Assembly: GCA_030442055.1 (NCBI GenBank)
Contig: JAUJEB010000001.1
Span: forward strand, 2,170,001-2,234,000
Direction: 5' to 3'
DNA: 64,000 bases
DNA from: Agaribacillus aureus
Lineage (GTDB): Bacteria > Bacteroidota > Bacteroidia > Cytophagales > Cyclobacteriaceae
The notes below the pieces were generated by a model that saw only the letters and a list, made by a program, of their open reading frames with translations, ran no database searches and was not told the DNA's origin. The translations under genes were made by a program, and so were the position numbers. Every line of letters begins with the position of its first letter. Position 1 is the first letter of the stretch. Positions 7,701 through 15,917 of the stretch are shown in pieces.

Positions 7701-9430
7701 TTTGTATCCTGATCACCGCCAAATATAATTCCATTTGGCAAATAATCTGGCAATGAAACGCTATCACTGGAATAGTTTCGTTTCAATTCTCTTAATAACA
7801 TCGAATAGAGACCTTCATGTTTCAACGGGGTTTTAGTCTTATCCGGTAATAATCCGGAAGTTAGGCCATAATTTTCAAAACCCTTGATAAATGCGGAATC
7901 TTTGCTAATGATATGGACAGGCGTTTCAAACCCTTCCGTAGCCAAAGCAGGCGGTTGATGATCCCCAATTACAATAAAAAGATCATTCTGGCTACTGTTA
8001 TTGATAATCTGAAAAATATAATCCAGCTGATAGTTTATGGCTTTTTCATAATTATCCAGGGTAGGTTTTTGAAAGAATCTATAGGGCTGATTTTCTCCTC
8101 TGAGCTCATTCCAGGCGCTCCAATCCTTCATCGTCGTGTGAGGTAATAAAAAAGGAGTGTGTGAGTTTTTGGTAATAAAAAAAAGCGAAAAAGGGTCTTG
8201 CTCCTTGTTACGGATCAATTCCAATGTATAATTTAAGGCGTATTGATCTGGTGGAGAAGGTCCAAAGCCATATAGAATACCTTGATAATCTAAATTTTTG
8301 AATCTAACCCATTCATCCACAGCATAAAAAGAGGTATATTGATTCCATGGAATAGAAAATTTGTTTTCATCATACTGTGAATTAAGCCGATAATTTTTGT
8401 AACCCTGGTGCTTAAGCCATTTGTATAAATGTCTATACTTCAAAAACTCTTTATTTTTTAAAAAGTTAAAAAAAAGACTTTGCAAATGAAGTCTGTATCC
8501 AACGCTAAAAGTCGTATAACTTAGCCATGATCCGCCACCGGTAACCGGGGCGGTACTTAACGCCGACATTCCAAAAAAATCTTTCAAAGCCAGTTTGCTT
8601 TGCTTTTCCAGCATAGTTTTTTGATAGCTCAAGTATAAATCCTTATGATCTAGTAAAACTCTCCCATAGGATTCGATGAAAACTATAATGATATTGGGTC
8701 TATTTTTATCAAACCTAAAGTCATATTGGTCATTTAATTCATAGAAATCATCATAATCAATCTTTTCCACCGTCTCCTTTAATTCTAACGACCTCTTTAC
8801 ATTATTCCAAATTGAAGCAGCCACAAATTGCACGGCAAGTGAGGGTTTGGTCTTGATCCGGTATCTAATTAACCCTGTAAAAATGAACAACAAGATTAAA
8901 GCGATTATTGCCTTTGAGAAATAACCCATTCTTATGTTAACCAAACTCCTGGCTAAATAGGTAAATAACTTGGTGACTATAAAAACTAATGCAAGAAAAC
9001 CACCTAAACTCAATACGTTTAACCAGCTAAAATTTTCAATGACGATCTTTACGCCATTTTTTAAAAGTGGAAAATCATTGTAGATTATTTCCGGTGCCTG
9101 ATAAATAAGGTTAAAAAAAGCACTGTAAATTTGGTATATTACAATAATCAGATAATACGTCAAAGCAAATTTCACCACATGGCTGAGCCTGTGGCTAAAC
9201 CTGAAAAGATAAATCAAAATACAAATTAAAACGAGGTCAAAGCTCAACCGGAAAAGATCGTAGTTGTCCCTGTTGAATAAGTACTTAAAGCGATCATAAA
9301 TGCCTCCTTCCATTAATCCTTCTAAAGGAAGGAAATCACTTTCTGTATAAGAGAACAAGTACCAGGGTAAAAATACAATTATATTCAAGGCCATTATTGC
9401 CGCCCAGAATTTCAGCTCTTTTTTGGTCAT
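7697..9430 (-). CDS. LTA-synthase-like / sulfatase-fold membrane transferase (copy 1)
   Basis: 577 residues: about five N-terminal membrane helices (to residue about 190) and then a periplasmic alkaline-phosphatase-fold domain. Metal and active-site marks are Glu253 in Phe-Ile-Glu-Ser-Tyr-Gly, a Gly-Gly-Gly-Ser-Trp loop with Ser301 as likely nucleophile, Asn-Ser-His-Thr-Pro-Phe, and Gly-Asp-His-Gln-Pro-Pro. Relatives move phosphoglycerol or phosphoethanolamine from phospholipids to sugar or lipid acceptors. It is followed, with a 4-bp overlap, by the CDP-alcohol phosphatidyltransferase and preceded by a paralogue of the same length. I infer that it decorates or polymerises an envelope glycolipid; a sulfatase role is possible but less likely given the membrane domain. 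Confidence 0.85.
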   Translation of the reverse strand: MTKKELKFWAAIMALNIIVFLPWYLFSYTESDFLPLEGLMEGGIYDRFKYLFNRDNYDLFRLSFDLVLICILIYLFRFSHRLSHVVKFALTYYLIIVIYQIYSAFFNLIYQAPEIIYNDFPLLKNGVKIVIENFSWLNVLSLGGFLALVFIVTKLFTYLARSLVNIRMGYFSKAIIALILLFIFTGLIRYRIKTKPSLAVQFVAASIWNNVKRSLELKETVEKIDYDDFYELNDQYDFRFDKNRPNIIIVFIESYGRVLLDHKDLYLSYQKTMLEKQSKLALKDFFGMSALSTAPVTGGGSWLSYTTFSVGYRLHLQSLFFNFLKNKEFLKYRHLYKWLKHQGYKNYRLNSQYDENKFSIPWNQYTSFYAVDEWVRFKNLDYQGILYGFGPSPPDQYALNYTLELIRNKEQDPFSLFFITKNSHTPFLLPHTTMKDWSAWNELRGENQPYRFFQKPTLDNYEKAINYQLDYIFQIINNSSQNDLFIVIGDHQPPALATEGFETPVHIISKDSAFIKGFENYGLTSGLLPDKTKTPLKHEGLYSMLLRELKRNYSSDSVSLPDYLPNGIIFGGDQDTK

Positions 9431-9508
9431 AACTCAATATATTACCTGCAAGAATATACTGATCAAATACGTTAATAAACTATAACAGCAACCAGCTATT
9501 TTTAATTC

Positions 9509-11236
9509 TTATTGACTGCCTAATTGTACGCCATCCGGAAAATAATTCAGTTCCTCCTTGCATTTAGTTCCGTAGGTATGAATTAATTCACGCATGATAA
9601 TAGAATGAAAACCTTCATGTTGCAGCGAGTTGCCCTGCTTTGTTTTTATAACAAGCCCTTTACCAAATTTGTAGGTATCAAAGTTTTCGATGAATCCCGC
9701 ATCTTTGCTAATAATATGTACGGGTGTATCAAAGCTTTCCGATCTGTTGGCAAGAACCGGAGGCTGGTGATCTCCAATTAAAATAAACAGATCTTTTTCA
9801 CTGCCATTTTGAATAATAAACGATGTAAGGTAGTCCAACTGATAATTAATTGATTGCAAATAATTCTGAAACTTAGAATTATTGGTTTTTTTTATTGAAC
9901 CTAAGGTATTGCCCGATTGTCCCAACAAACGCCAATCGTCTACCACTGTATCCGGTGAATCGAAGGGAGAATGGGAATTCAGGCTAATGAAAAACAAAAC
10001 ATAAGGTTCAGCCGACTGGTGCGAAATAAGATCGTGGGCAAAGTTTAAGGAATATTGGTCAGCTGGCGCCGGAAGTACGCCGTATAATTTACCCTGGTAG
10101 TTCAAATCATCAAATTTAATCCATTGATCGATGCCATAAAACCGGGCATATTGTTCATAGGGAATATTTCTACCATTATTTTTTAAAGCTGATAACCAGT
10201 AGCTTTTGTAACCAAAGAATTTCAATGATTTATACAAAGTTGGCAAATTAAATTCGACATTATCAACTAAATACTCGTAGAGCGCGTGTTTATCAATCCT
10301 GGTGCCGGTAACAAAACTGGTGAATGACAACCATGACCGCCCACCTTTGACCGGCGACCTGCTAAAGGTGGAAGTACTTACCCAGCCGTGTCTCGCCAAC
10401 TTTTCTTCATTTAGTTTCAGATTAGCCAAATAGGAATCTCTGAGTGCCGGATCTTCATATAAGACTTTGCCATATGACTCAATAAACAGTAAATGTACAT
10501 TTGGTTTGGTATTGAGGGTATCATGTTGATAATTATAATGTTCACTATAAGCAGTTGGATCTAGCTGATGTGTTGATCGATAGACGATGGCCGATCTTTG
10601 TATATTATCGATAATCCAATAACCTTGTAATGGAAAAACCAAGTTCAGGTTATGCAACCTGGTCCGGAAATCGATAAGGGACATCAGAGAACACAGCGTG
10701 ATAAAAGATAAGATTAACTTTGAAGGCAGCGAAAAGCTTGTTCCCTCGGCAGTTTTAATAAATGCGGTAATAAGTCGAAATATCAAGTAACCAACCAGGA
10801 TCAAACCTGTCGACAACAGTAACAATAACCAAATGCTGGACTCCACCAATAAAATTGAAACCCCTTCATTGATCAAAAAAATATCGCTATAGAAAAGAGG
10901 AGTTTGTTGGTATAGTGCCTCAATAGAGCCCTGATATATCTGATAAAAAAACAAAACAAGGTAAATAACAAAAACTGAATACCCAAAGAACCTCGAAAGC
11001 CTTCTGTATCGCATTAGTACCAACGCCCAAAGCAAGATCAACAAATCTACACTTATTCTAAAAATGTCCTGATTCTCCCGTCTAAAGAAGAATTTCCACT
11101 TTTGCCCGAAAGTTCCGGCATTATAAAAGTCAGGAAAAAAGGTGCTGGAGTCAATGTCAAGCAAGAATTTAGGCAGAAAAAATAATGTGTTTAACAAAAA
11201 AAATAAACTCCAAAACTTGACTTCTCTTTTCGTCAT
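9509..11236 (-). CDS. LTA-synthase-like / sulfatase-fold membrane transferase (copy 2)
   Basis: 575 residues with the same plan as the downstream paralogue: near-identical N-terminal Met-Thr-Lys-(K/R)-Glu start, about five membrane helices, then the catalytic domain. Glu253 and Ser301 fall at exactly the same positions as in copy 1. The loop reads Gly-Gly-Arg-Ser-Trp, and the residue four before the Ser is Lys here but Thr in copy 1, so Ser rather than Thr is the constant candidate nucleophile. The Asn-Ser-His-Ser-Pro-Phe and Gly-Asp-His-Gln-Pro-Pro motifs are intact. A 78-bp gap separates it from copy 1. The pair looks like an old tandem duplication that may have split donor or acceptor choice. 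Confidence 0.85.
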   Translation of the reverse strand: MTKREVKFWSLFFLLNTLFFLPKFLLDIDSSTFFPDFYNAGTFGQKWKFFFRRENQDIFRISVDLLILLWALVLMRYRRLSRFFGYSVFVIYLVLFFYQIYQGSIEALYQQTPLFYSDIFLINEGVSILLVESSIWLLLLLSTGLILVGYLIFRLITAFIKTAEGTSFSLPSKLILSFITLCSLMSLIDFRTRLHNLNLVFPLQGYWIIDNIQRSAIVYRSTHQLDPTAYSEHYNYQHDTLNTKPNVHLLFIESYGKVLYEDPALRDSYLANLKLNEEKLARHGWVSTSTFSRSPVKGGRSWLSFTSFVTGTRIDKHALYEYLVDNVEFNLPTLYKSLKFFGYKSYWLSALKNNGRNIPYEQYARFYGIDQWIKFDDLNYQGKLYGVLPAPADQYSLNFAHDLISHQSAEPYVLFFISLNSHSPFDSPDTVVDDWRLLGQSGNTLGSIKKTNNSKFQNYLQSINYQLDYLTSFIIQNGSEKDLFILIGDHQPPVLANRSESFDTPVHIISKDAGFIENFDTYKFGKGLVIKTKQGNSLQHEGFHSIIMRELIHTYGTKCKEELNYFPDGVQLGSQ

Positions 11237-11307
11237 ATCGGTTAAATCAAATTTTACCAGCTATGGAAAAAAAATTTATTCTGATTTATGAGAATAATTC
11301 TGCTAAA

Positions 11308-11718
11308 TTAAAAAATCATCGGTGAGAAAATAATATCCACCCTTCTGTTTTTCATGCGTCCTTGCCAATTTGCATTATTATACAAGGGATTGTGTTGCCC
11401 AAAGTCTTTGATATGGATCTGGTCCATTGGTATCCCTTTCAAGAGTAATTTTTGTATAACCGCTTCACTTCTCATATTTGACAGCCACTGGTTGTATTCG
11501 GCCCCACCTATGTTGTCGGTATGACTAGTAATACTTATCTGAAAAGACTGGAGATTTTCAATACCATCTATCAATCTGAACAACTCCAGGGTTTGCCTTT
11601 CATCAACATAGTTGCTGCCCGGGCCAAAATAAATACTTTTAATAATTACTGAATCGATCTGACTGTATGCAAAGGATGAAATGCATGTCAGTAAAATACT
11701 TGTCAGTAACTTTTTCAT
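11308..11718 (-). CDS. Short OmpA-domain periplasmic protein
   Basis: 136 residues: a signal peptide (about residues 1-19, ending Phe-Ala-Tyr-Ser-Gln) followed directly by an OmpA C-terminal peptidoglycan-binding domain. Typical features are Ile-Tyr-Phe-Gly-Pro-Gly at the first strand, Thr-Ser-His-Thr-Asp-Asn and the closing Asn-Arg-Arg-Val-Asp. It has no beta-barrel or other added domain, so it is probably a soluble periplasmic protein that binds peptidoglycan. It lies 71 bp beyond the start of the LTA-synthase-like gene on the same strand and may share its transcript, but nothing in it links to that pathway. Confidence 0.88.
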   Translation of the reverse strand: MKKLLTSILLTCISSFAYSQIDSVIIKSIYFGPGSNYVDERQTLELFRLIDGIENLQSFQISITSHTDNIGGAEYNQWLSNMRSEAVIQKLLLKGIPMDQIHIKDFGQHNPLYNNANWQGRMKNRRVDIIFSPMIF

Positions 11719-12012
11719 ACCTAATAGGTGGAGGAATAAAAATTATTTATTAACACATTTGCACCAAAGCGTATAATTTTAAAACGATGCTTGAATGATT
11801 TGGTTTATTATTCGGATGCGAAATTCAATAATTCACCGCTCTCCTTGCCAACAAAACAAATTACCCTGTTTTTCCATTCAAAACTTACAAATGCGGAAGA
11901 TTTTTCTTAAATTAGGTATCCATATATAAAATACCCGCTAATCAAAATCTTGATAGTCAAAGCAATATAATACGACATCTTCGTAGGTTGCCATAATATA
12001 AATACAATAACT
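11719..12012. other. Divergent intergenic region
   Basis: A 294-bp AT-rich gap between the divergent OmpA and TPR genes, expected to hold both promoters. I could not place a convincing promoter pair. A minus-strand open stretch of about 30 codons with protein-like composition ends near 11817 but has no start codon; it may be a gene remnant or chance. Confidence 0.4.
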
Positions 12013-13317
12013 ATGAAACTATTGCTAACTCTAATTGCGGTTTTAGGCATCAATGCCAGCCTATTAGCCCAGTGGAAATGGGGAGAAAACGAAGCCAAGG
12101 CGAAAGAAATGTATGCAAAATATACCGATGCTATGAAGATGGGTAATTTTTCCGAGGCGGTGGAACCCCTGGAATGGTTACTGGAAAACACCCCCGATTT
12201 AAACTCCTCCATCTATATTAATGGCGCCAAAATTTATAAAGCCCTGGTGGATGCGGAAACTGATAAGGAAAAAAAGGCTATCTACCAGGAGAAAGCCCTC
12301 ACCACCTATGACAACCGCATTAAATATTTCAAAGGAGAGGCCAATGTGCTAAACCGAAAAGCCTATGTAGCCTACAAATATCTAAGAGATAAGGAAGGGA
12401 GGCAAAAAGAGTTATTTGAGCTGTTTCAGAAAGTATATGAACTTAATGGAAACAAAGTAAGCATCAGCAATCATGTGGCTTATATGGACATTGTAAAAAG
12501 GTATAAAGCAGCTGGTGGAGCACTAACCGACGATCAAATTCTTGAGATCTACGACCAGATTTCGGAGATAATCACGAAGCAAAAAGAGAAAGGTGGAAAA
12601 ATTGAATCACTTGAAAAAAATCAGGCCGTGGTAGATAAATTACTATCATCGATGGTTCCATTAGATTGTGATTTCATTGAAAATAAATTAGGCGCATCCT
12701 TTCGCAAGGATGGTGAGAATTTGCGGATGGCAAAAAAAATAATTAAACTTTCGCTCACCTACAAATGCACCGAGCAACCTATATTCCTGGAGGCAGCCAC
12801 TTTGCTTCAGATCAAGGAACCCACTTTTAGCATTGCTAAATTGATCGCCATTAAGGCCGACAAAGCCGGAGACTCGCAAAAAGCTGAAAAGTTTTATCTG
12901 GAAGCCATAACATTAACGGAAGAAAATGTAAAAAAGGCAGAAATTTTTTATGGGTTGGCCAACCATTATCGCGTCCGTGGCTTGAAATCAAAGTCCAGAC
13001 AAAATGCCTTAAAGGCTACTGCAGCGGATCCTAGCAAGAAAGAAGCTTACAAGATCATTGGCGATCTTTACATGACAAGTTATGAGGAATGCAGGGAGGG
13101 TGTCAGCAAAGTTCAGGACAGGGCCATTTACATTGCCGCCTATCGCATGTATCAAAAAGCTGGCAACGCTGCTGCCATGAAAACAGCCAGGGGCCAATTT
13201 CCTTCTATGGAGGAAATTTTTGAACTGGGGCTAAAAGAAGGTCAAGACATAACGGTAGGCTGCTGGGTCAATGAGACTGTTCAAATACAGCGAAGACCAG
13301 CGGACGGCACTCACTAG
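12013..13317 (+). CDS. Secreted tetratricopeptide-repeat protein
   Basis: A 434-residue protein with an N-terminal signal peptide (about 1-19, ending Leu-Leu-Ala-Gln) and a body rich in helical TPR-like units. Examples are the Lys-Met-Gly-Asn-Phe-Ser-Glu-Ala repeat near 36 and Ala-Gly-Asp-Ser-Gln-Lys-Ala-Glu-Lys-Phe-Tyr near 290. No catalytic motif is seen. It resembles periplasmic or envelope TPR proteins that are widespread in Cytophagales; their function is not known to me. The C-terminal part of about 30 residues is not TPR-like. It is monocistronic, with a divergent neighbour upstream and a convergent neighbour downstream. Confidence 0.8.
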   Translation: MKLLLTLIAVLGINASLLAQWKWGENEAKAKEMYAKYTDAMKMGNFSEAVEPLEWLLENTPDLNSSIYINGAKIYKALVDAETDKEKKAIYQEKALTTYDNRIKYFKGEANVLNRKAYVAYKYLRDKEGRQKELFELFQKVYELNGNKVSISNHVAYMDIVKRYKAAGGALTDDQILEIYDQISEIITKQKEKGGKIESLEKNQAVVDKLLSSMVPLDCDFIENKLGASFRKDGENLRMAKKIIKLSLTYKCTEQPIFLEAATLLQIKEPTFSIAKLIAIKADKAGDSQKAEKFYLEAITLTEENVKKAEIFYGLANHYRVRGLKSKSRQNALKATAADPSKKEAYKIIGDLYMTSYEECREGVSKVQDRAIYIAAYRMYQKAGNAAAMKTARGQFPSMEEIFELGLKEGQDITVGCWVNETVQIQRRPADGTH

Positions 13318-13416
13318 CCCAGGCTTTCTTCGGTTATTTGACTTGTTATAAGGCCTTTTTTTGGTTTTTCGCCAAAGATCTTATGCCGGCGAATTTATCC
13401 GGATCGTCACTAATTT

Positions 13417-14358
13417 CTAAACCCCGGTGGCAGAATCAGTCTTGGCCACCTTTCTCCAGATTTCATCGATTTTAGTGGAGTCCACAACGGTTGCTGTTCC
13501 TGACACTGAATCCACGGTTACTTTTTTAACGTATCCAGTATGATACCAAAGATCATCTTCTATTTTCTTGGTAAATGGAAGTACCGTACCAACGTGTGGC
13601 ACCACCACACCTTCCCTATCCCCTCTCGGATACCGGTATTCTATAAACTCAGTATAGATATCACCCTTGAGACTATATTTTCCTCCTCCTTCTGCAAATA
13701 CCTCATCATCCTCTTTGTTAAAAAATATCCAGTTAAAATGAGTGGGGGTAATATGTTTAATATAACCAAAGAAACCAGGGGGCTCCAGTCGTATGGAGTC
13801 ATCTTCTTCTTTGTAGGAGATTAACTCCCATGTTCCTATCAATTCGTCTGTATTATTTTCTTCTTCGGGTATTTGTTCCCATATCTCCTCAATTTTCACG
13901 GTATCAACCACTACCATATTACCGGACTCAGGATCAAATTCAGTTTCCCAGGCATAACCTGTCTGATACAGCTTCCCTTCCTTGATATACACATCAAAGG
14001 GGATTGACTGGCCCAAAATAGATGACCCGGGGGGAAAGAAGAATTTAATATCTTCCGTATATATACCCTCCTCGTAAACGTAGGTACCCCCTCCGGTTCC
14101 AACCATATCATCCTTGGATTTCTCATATTTTATCCAGGTAAAATGGGTGGGGGTGATATTTTTCTCATAAATGATATCATCTGAATAGGAGGTCCAATCC
14201 GTTGCTCCATGCTCATGGTCAATATAAGAAACCAATCGCCATGAACCCTCCATCGTTTCGGGATAGGTGGTTGCCGATTCTTTCTCGGCTTTATCGCTGT
14301 TACAGCCAAATTGAGCCAACAATAAAACCACCATTGAAATTGTAGCTAGTTTATTCAT
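13417..14358 (-). CDS. Lipoprotein with two tandem lipocalin-like domains
   Basis: 313 residues. A lipoprotein signal precedes Cys19 (Gln-Phe-Gly-Cys, a loose lipobox). Two homologous domains follow, about residues 37-165 and 172-305. Both open with a Gly-(S/T)-Trp-(R/E)-Leu-(V/I)-Ser-Tyr strand, both contain Ile-Thr-Pro-Thr-His-Phe-x-Trp-Ile, then a Gly-Gly-Gly-x-Tyr segment, a Tyr-Thr-Glu segment, and end with a Val-Asp-x-x-Lys-Ile-(E/D)-Glu-Ile-Trp strand. This is a clear internal duplication. The short beta-rich units are similar to lipocalin-like domains of Bacteroidota lipoproteins. No ligand can be inferred. It is likely anchored to an envelope membrane. Confidence 0.75.
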   Translation of the reverse strand: MNKLATISMVVLLLAQFGCNSDKAEKESATTYPETMEGSWRLVSYIDHEHGATDWTSYSDDIIYEKNITPTHFTWIKYEKSKDDMVGTGGGTYVYEEGIYTEDIKFFFPPGSSILGQSIPFDVYIKEGKLYQTGYAWETEFDPESGNMVVVDTVKIEEIWEQIPEEENNTDELIGTWELISYKEEDDSIRLEPPGFFGYIKHITPTHFNWIFFNKEDDEVFAEGGGKYSLKGDIYTEFIEYRYPRGDREGVVVPHVGTVLPFTKKIEDDLWYHTGYVKKVTVDSVSGTATVVDSTKIDEIWRKVAKTDSATGV

Positions 14359-14735
14359 GGTCGTCTAAGTTGTTTATCCGAAATTGCTTTTATACTGGGA
14401 ATGTGTTTGTTAACTATAATTTACCTTATTAATCCAGCAATTCAAACAAAAACCAAGAAAACTAGTCTTACGTGTGGCTAATGTGCGGCTTCAAAGAATC
14501 ACCTGCTTTGCCTAAAGACAACTTTTAGAGAACTATTTATAACTTTTTGATCGCATTGGATTATTTCTGTACCCTAAATATCATATCCTATTTAAATGTA
14601 GCCTAAACAGCCTTGACCCGATATCAATTCCGAATACTTCAAAACCCTCACTGATCATCCCGATAACCGCCCTGAGAAAAGTAAAATTCCTGAAGACAAC
14701 AGTGACAACAGGAATTTTACAATACAGATACAGGA
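14359..14735. other. Intergenic region of 377 bp
   Basis: Between the lipoprotein and ssb, both on the minus strand. The only structure I see is the 12-bp inverted repeat at 14681-14720, which fits an ssb terminator. The remainder is AT-rich with stops in all frames and presumably includes the lipoprotein promoter. Confidence 0.5.
14681..14720 (-). terminator. Hairpin downstream of ssb
   Basis: Perfect 12-bp inverted repeat (14681-14692 with 14709-14720) and a 16-nt loop, starting 16 bp past the ssb stop. On the minus strand the second arm runs into TTTTC, so it looks like an intrinsic terminator with a weak T-tract. Confidence 0.65.
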
Positions 14736-15071
14736 TTAGTCCTTCACACCCACCATTAACATTTCATTCATACTCACCTCGGTGAAGTAACGTTTCTCAC
14801 CATTGCTTTCATATTGCCGATGGATCAGCTTACCCTCAATAGCTACCTCTTTACCCTTTTTAAGATACTTCCCCGCGATTTCACCTATTTTTCCCCAGGC
14901 CACTATATGATGCCATTGGGTCTCCTCCACTTTCTCGCCGGCCGCATTGTTAAAGGTTTCGTTGGTAGCAATTGAAAATTTGGTAAGGGTCCTGTCACCA
15001 TTCACCTGTTTTACTTCCGGATCCGCTCCTAACCGACCAATCAGTTGTACCCTGTTTTTTAAAGAATTCAT
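14736..15071 (-). CDS. ssb: Single-stranded DNA-binding protein, short form without acidic tail
   Basis: 111 residues forming one OB fold: Asn-Arg-Val-Gln-Leu-Ile-Gly-Arg-Leu-Gly near the N-terminus, Phe-Ser-Ile-Ala-Thr-Asn, His-His-Ile-Val-Ala-Trp-Gly-Lys and the Gly-Lys-Glu-Val-Ala-Ile-Glu-Gly-Lys-Leu strand. The frame is open to 15143, but ATG at 15071 gives the standard SSB start; the extra 24 residues are not SSB-like. The protein stops right after the OB fold, so the disordered linker and acidic DDIPF-type tip that recruit replication and repair partners are absent. It is therefore probably a secondary SSB and not the main replication copy. It is divergent from a small zinc-finger gene. 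Confidence 0.92.
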   Translation of the reverse strand: MNSLKNRVQLIGRLGADPEVKQVNGDRTLTKFSIATNETFNNAAGEKVEETQWHHIVAWGKIGEIAGKYLKKGKEVAIEGKLIHRQYESNGEKRYFTEVSMNEMLMVGVKD

Positions 15072-15299
15072 AGTTAAAAAATTTGTCAAAAGATATTTAA
15101 TTAGTAAAAAATATTTTCTATTTTGATCTGCGAAAGACTTCAAAACCTAGTCGATGGTAAATTAAATAAATGATCATTTTTTATTCGCCTAATAAGCATT
15201 TGTAGTCATTTAAGTCACATTTACCTATTCCCCCCCAATGATTTTTGTCCTGATGTTATCATCAGTAAAATTTATTAATCATTTTTTAAACTTTATTTT

Positions 15300-15668
15300 A
15301 TGCAACTTCCAAAAAGAAAATGTCTGGATTGCGGCAGCCCTATCCACGGACGCGCCGACAAAAAGTTTTGCACTGAACAATGCAGAAACAGCTATTACAA
15401 TCAACGCAACCGTGACGCCAACTTGCAGGTACGCAACATCAATAATATTTTAAGAAAAAACCGCCGGATCCTGGTGGCTTTAAACCCCAGCGGAAAATGT
15501 CAGGTCCATCGCGACCGACTTTTAGCCGGAGGCTTCAATTTTGAATATCTCACCAGCTACCGTCAAACCCCGTCAGGTACGGTATATTATTGCTACGAAC
15601 ACGGATATATGAACCTCGAAAAAGGATTGGTAGCCTTAACGGTAAAAACAAAGCGAAAGAAGACTTAA
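15300..15668 (+). CDS. Small zinc-finger protein of unknown function
   Basis: 122 residues. The N-terminus carries a Cys8-x2-Cys11-x12-Cys24-x3-Cys28 zinc site, followed by a basic segment rich in Arg and Asn, with Asn-Asn-Ile-Leu-Arg-Lys-Asn-Arg-Arg near 46-54. The rest is a short alpha/beta region with Tyr-Cys-Tyr-Glu-His-Gly-Tyr near 100 and a basic tail. It resembles a Bacteroidota family of uncharacterised small zinc-binding proteins. The charge and zinc site suggest nucleic-acid binding, as does its position divergent from ssb, but this is inference. Start ATG at 15300. Confidence 0.75.
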   Translation: MQLPKRKCLDCGSPIHGRADKKFCTEQCRNSYYNQRNRDANLQVRNINNILRKNRRILVALNPSGKCQVHRDRLLAGGFNFEYLTSYRQTPSGTVYYCYEHGYMNLEKGLVALTVKTKRKKT

Positions 15669-15917
15669 TTGACAGCTCATTCACTTTTAACTACCACTAT
15701 TACATTGAAAAAACAAAGCAATAGCGCGCCATTGAAAATAAGCCATCCCCCGCAATGGACCTGCCATATCCCATCTCAAAGACGAAGGAGACAAAAACAC
15801 TATAACAGTAAATTATTTGAAAGCAATACCAAATCCATTAGATTTAGTAGAGGAGAAAATTTGTATAACGATAACCCGGTCAATCGACCTCCGCCACCAA
15901 AAAAAATTCTAAGGTTC

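Noticed and set aside
11817-11920. Minus-strand stretch of about 30 codons between the OmpA and TPR genes
   Set aside because: Protein-like composition but an in-frame stop and no start codon before it; too short to support as a gene.
15669-15917. N-terminal extension of the ECF42 sigma factor
   Set aside because: The frame is open but the 83 residues are low-complexity and unlike any sigma factor; ATG 15918 gives the family's normal start.
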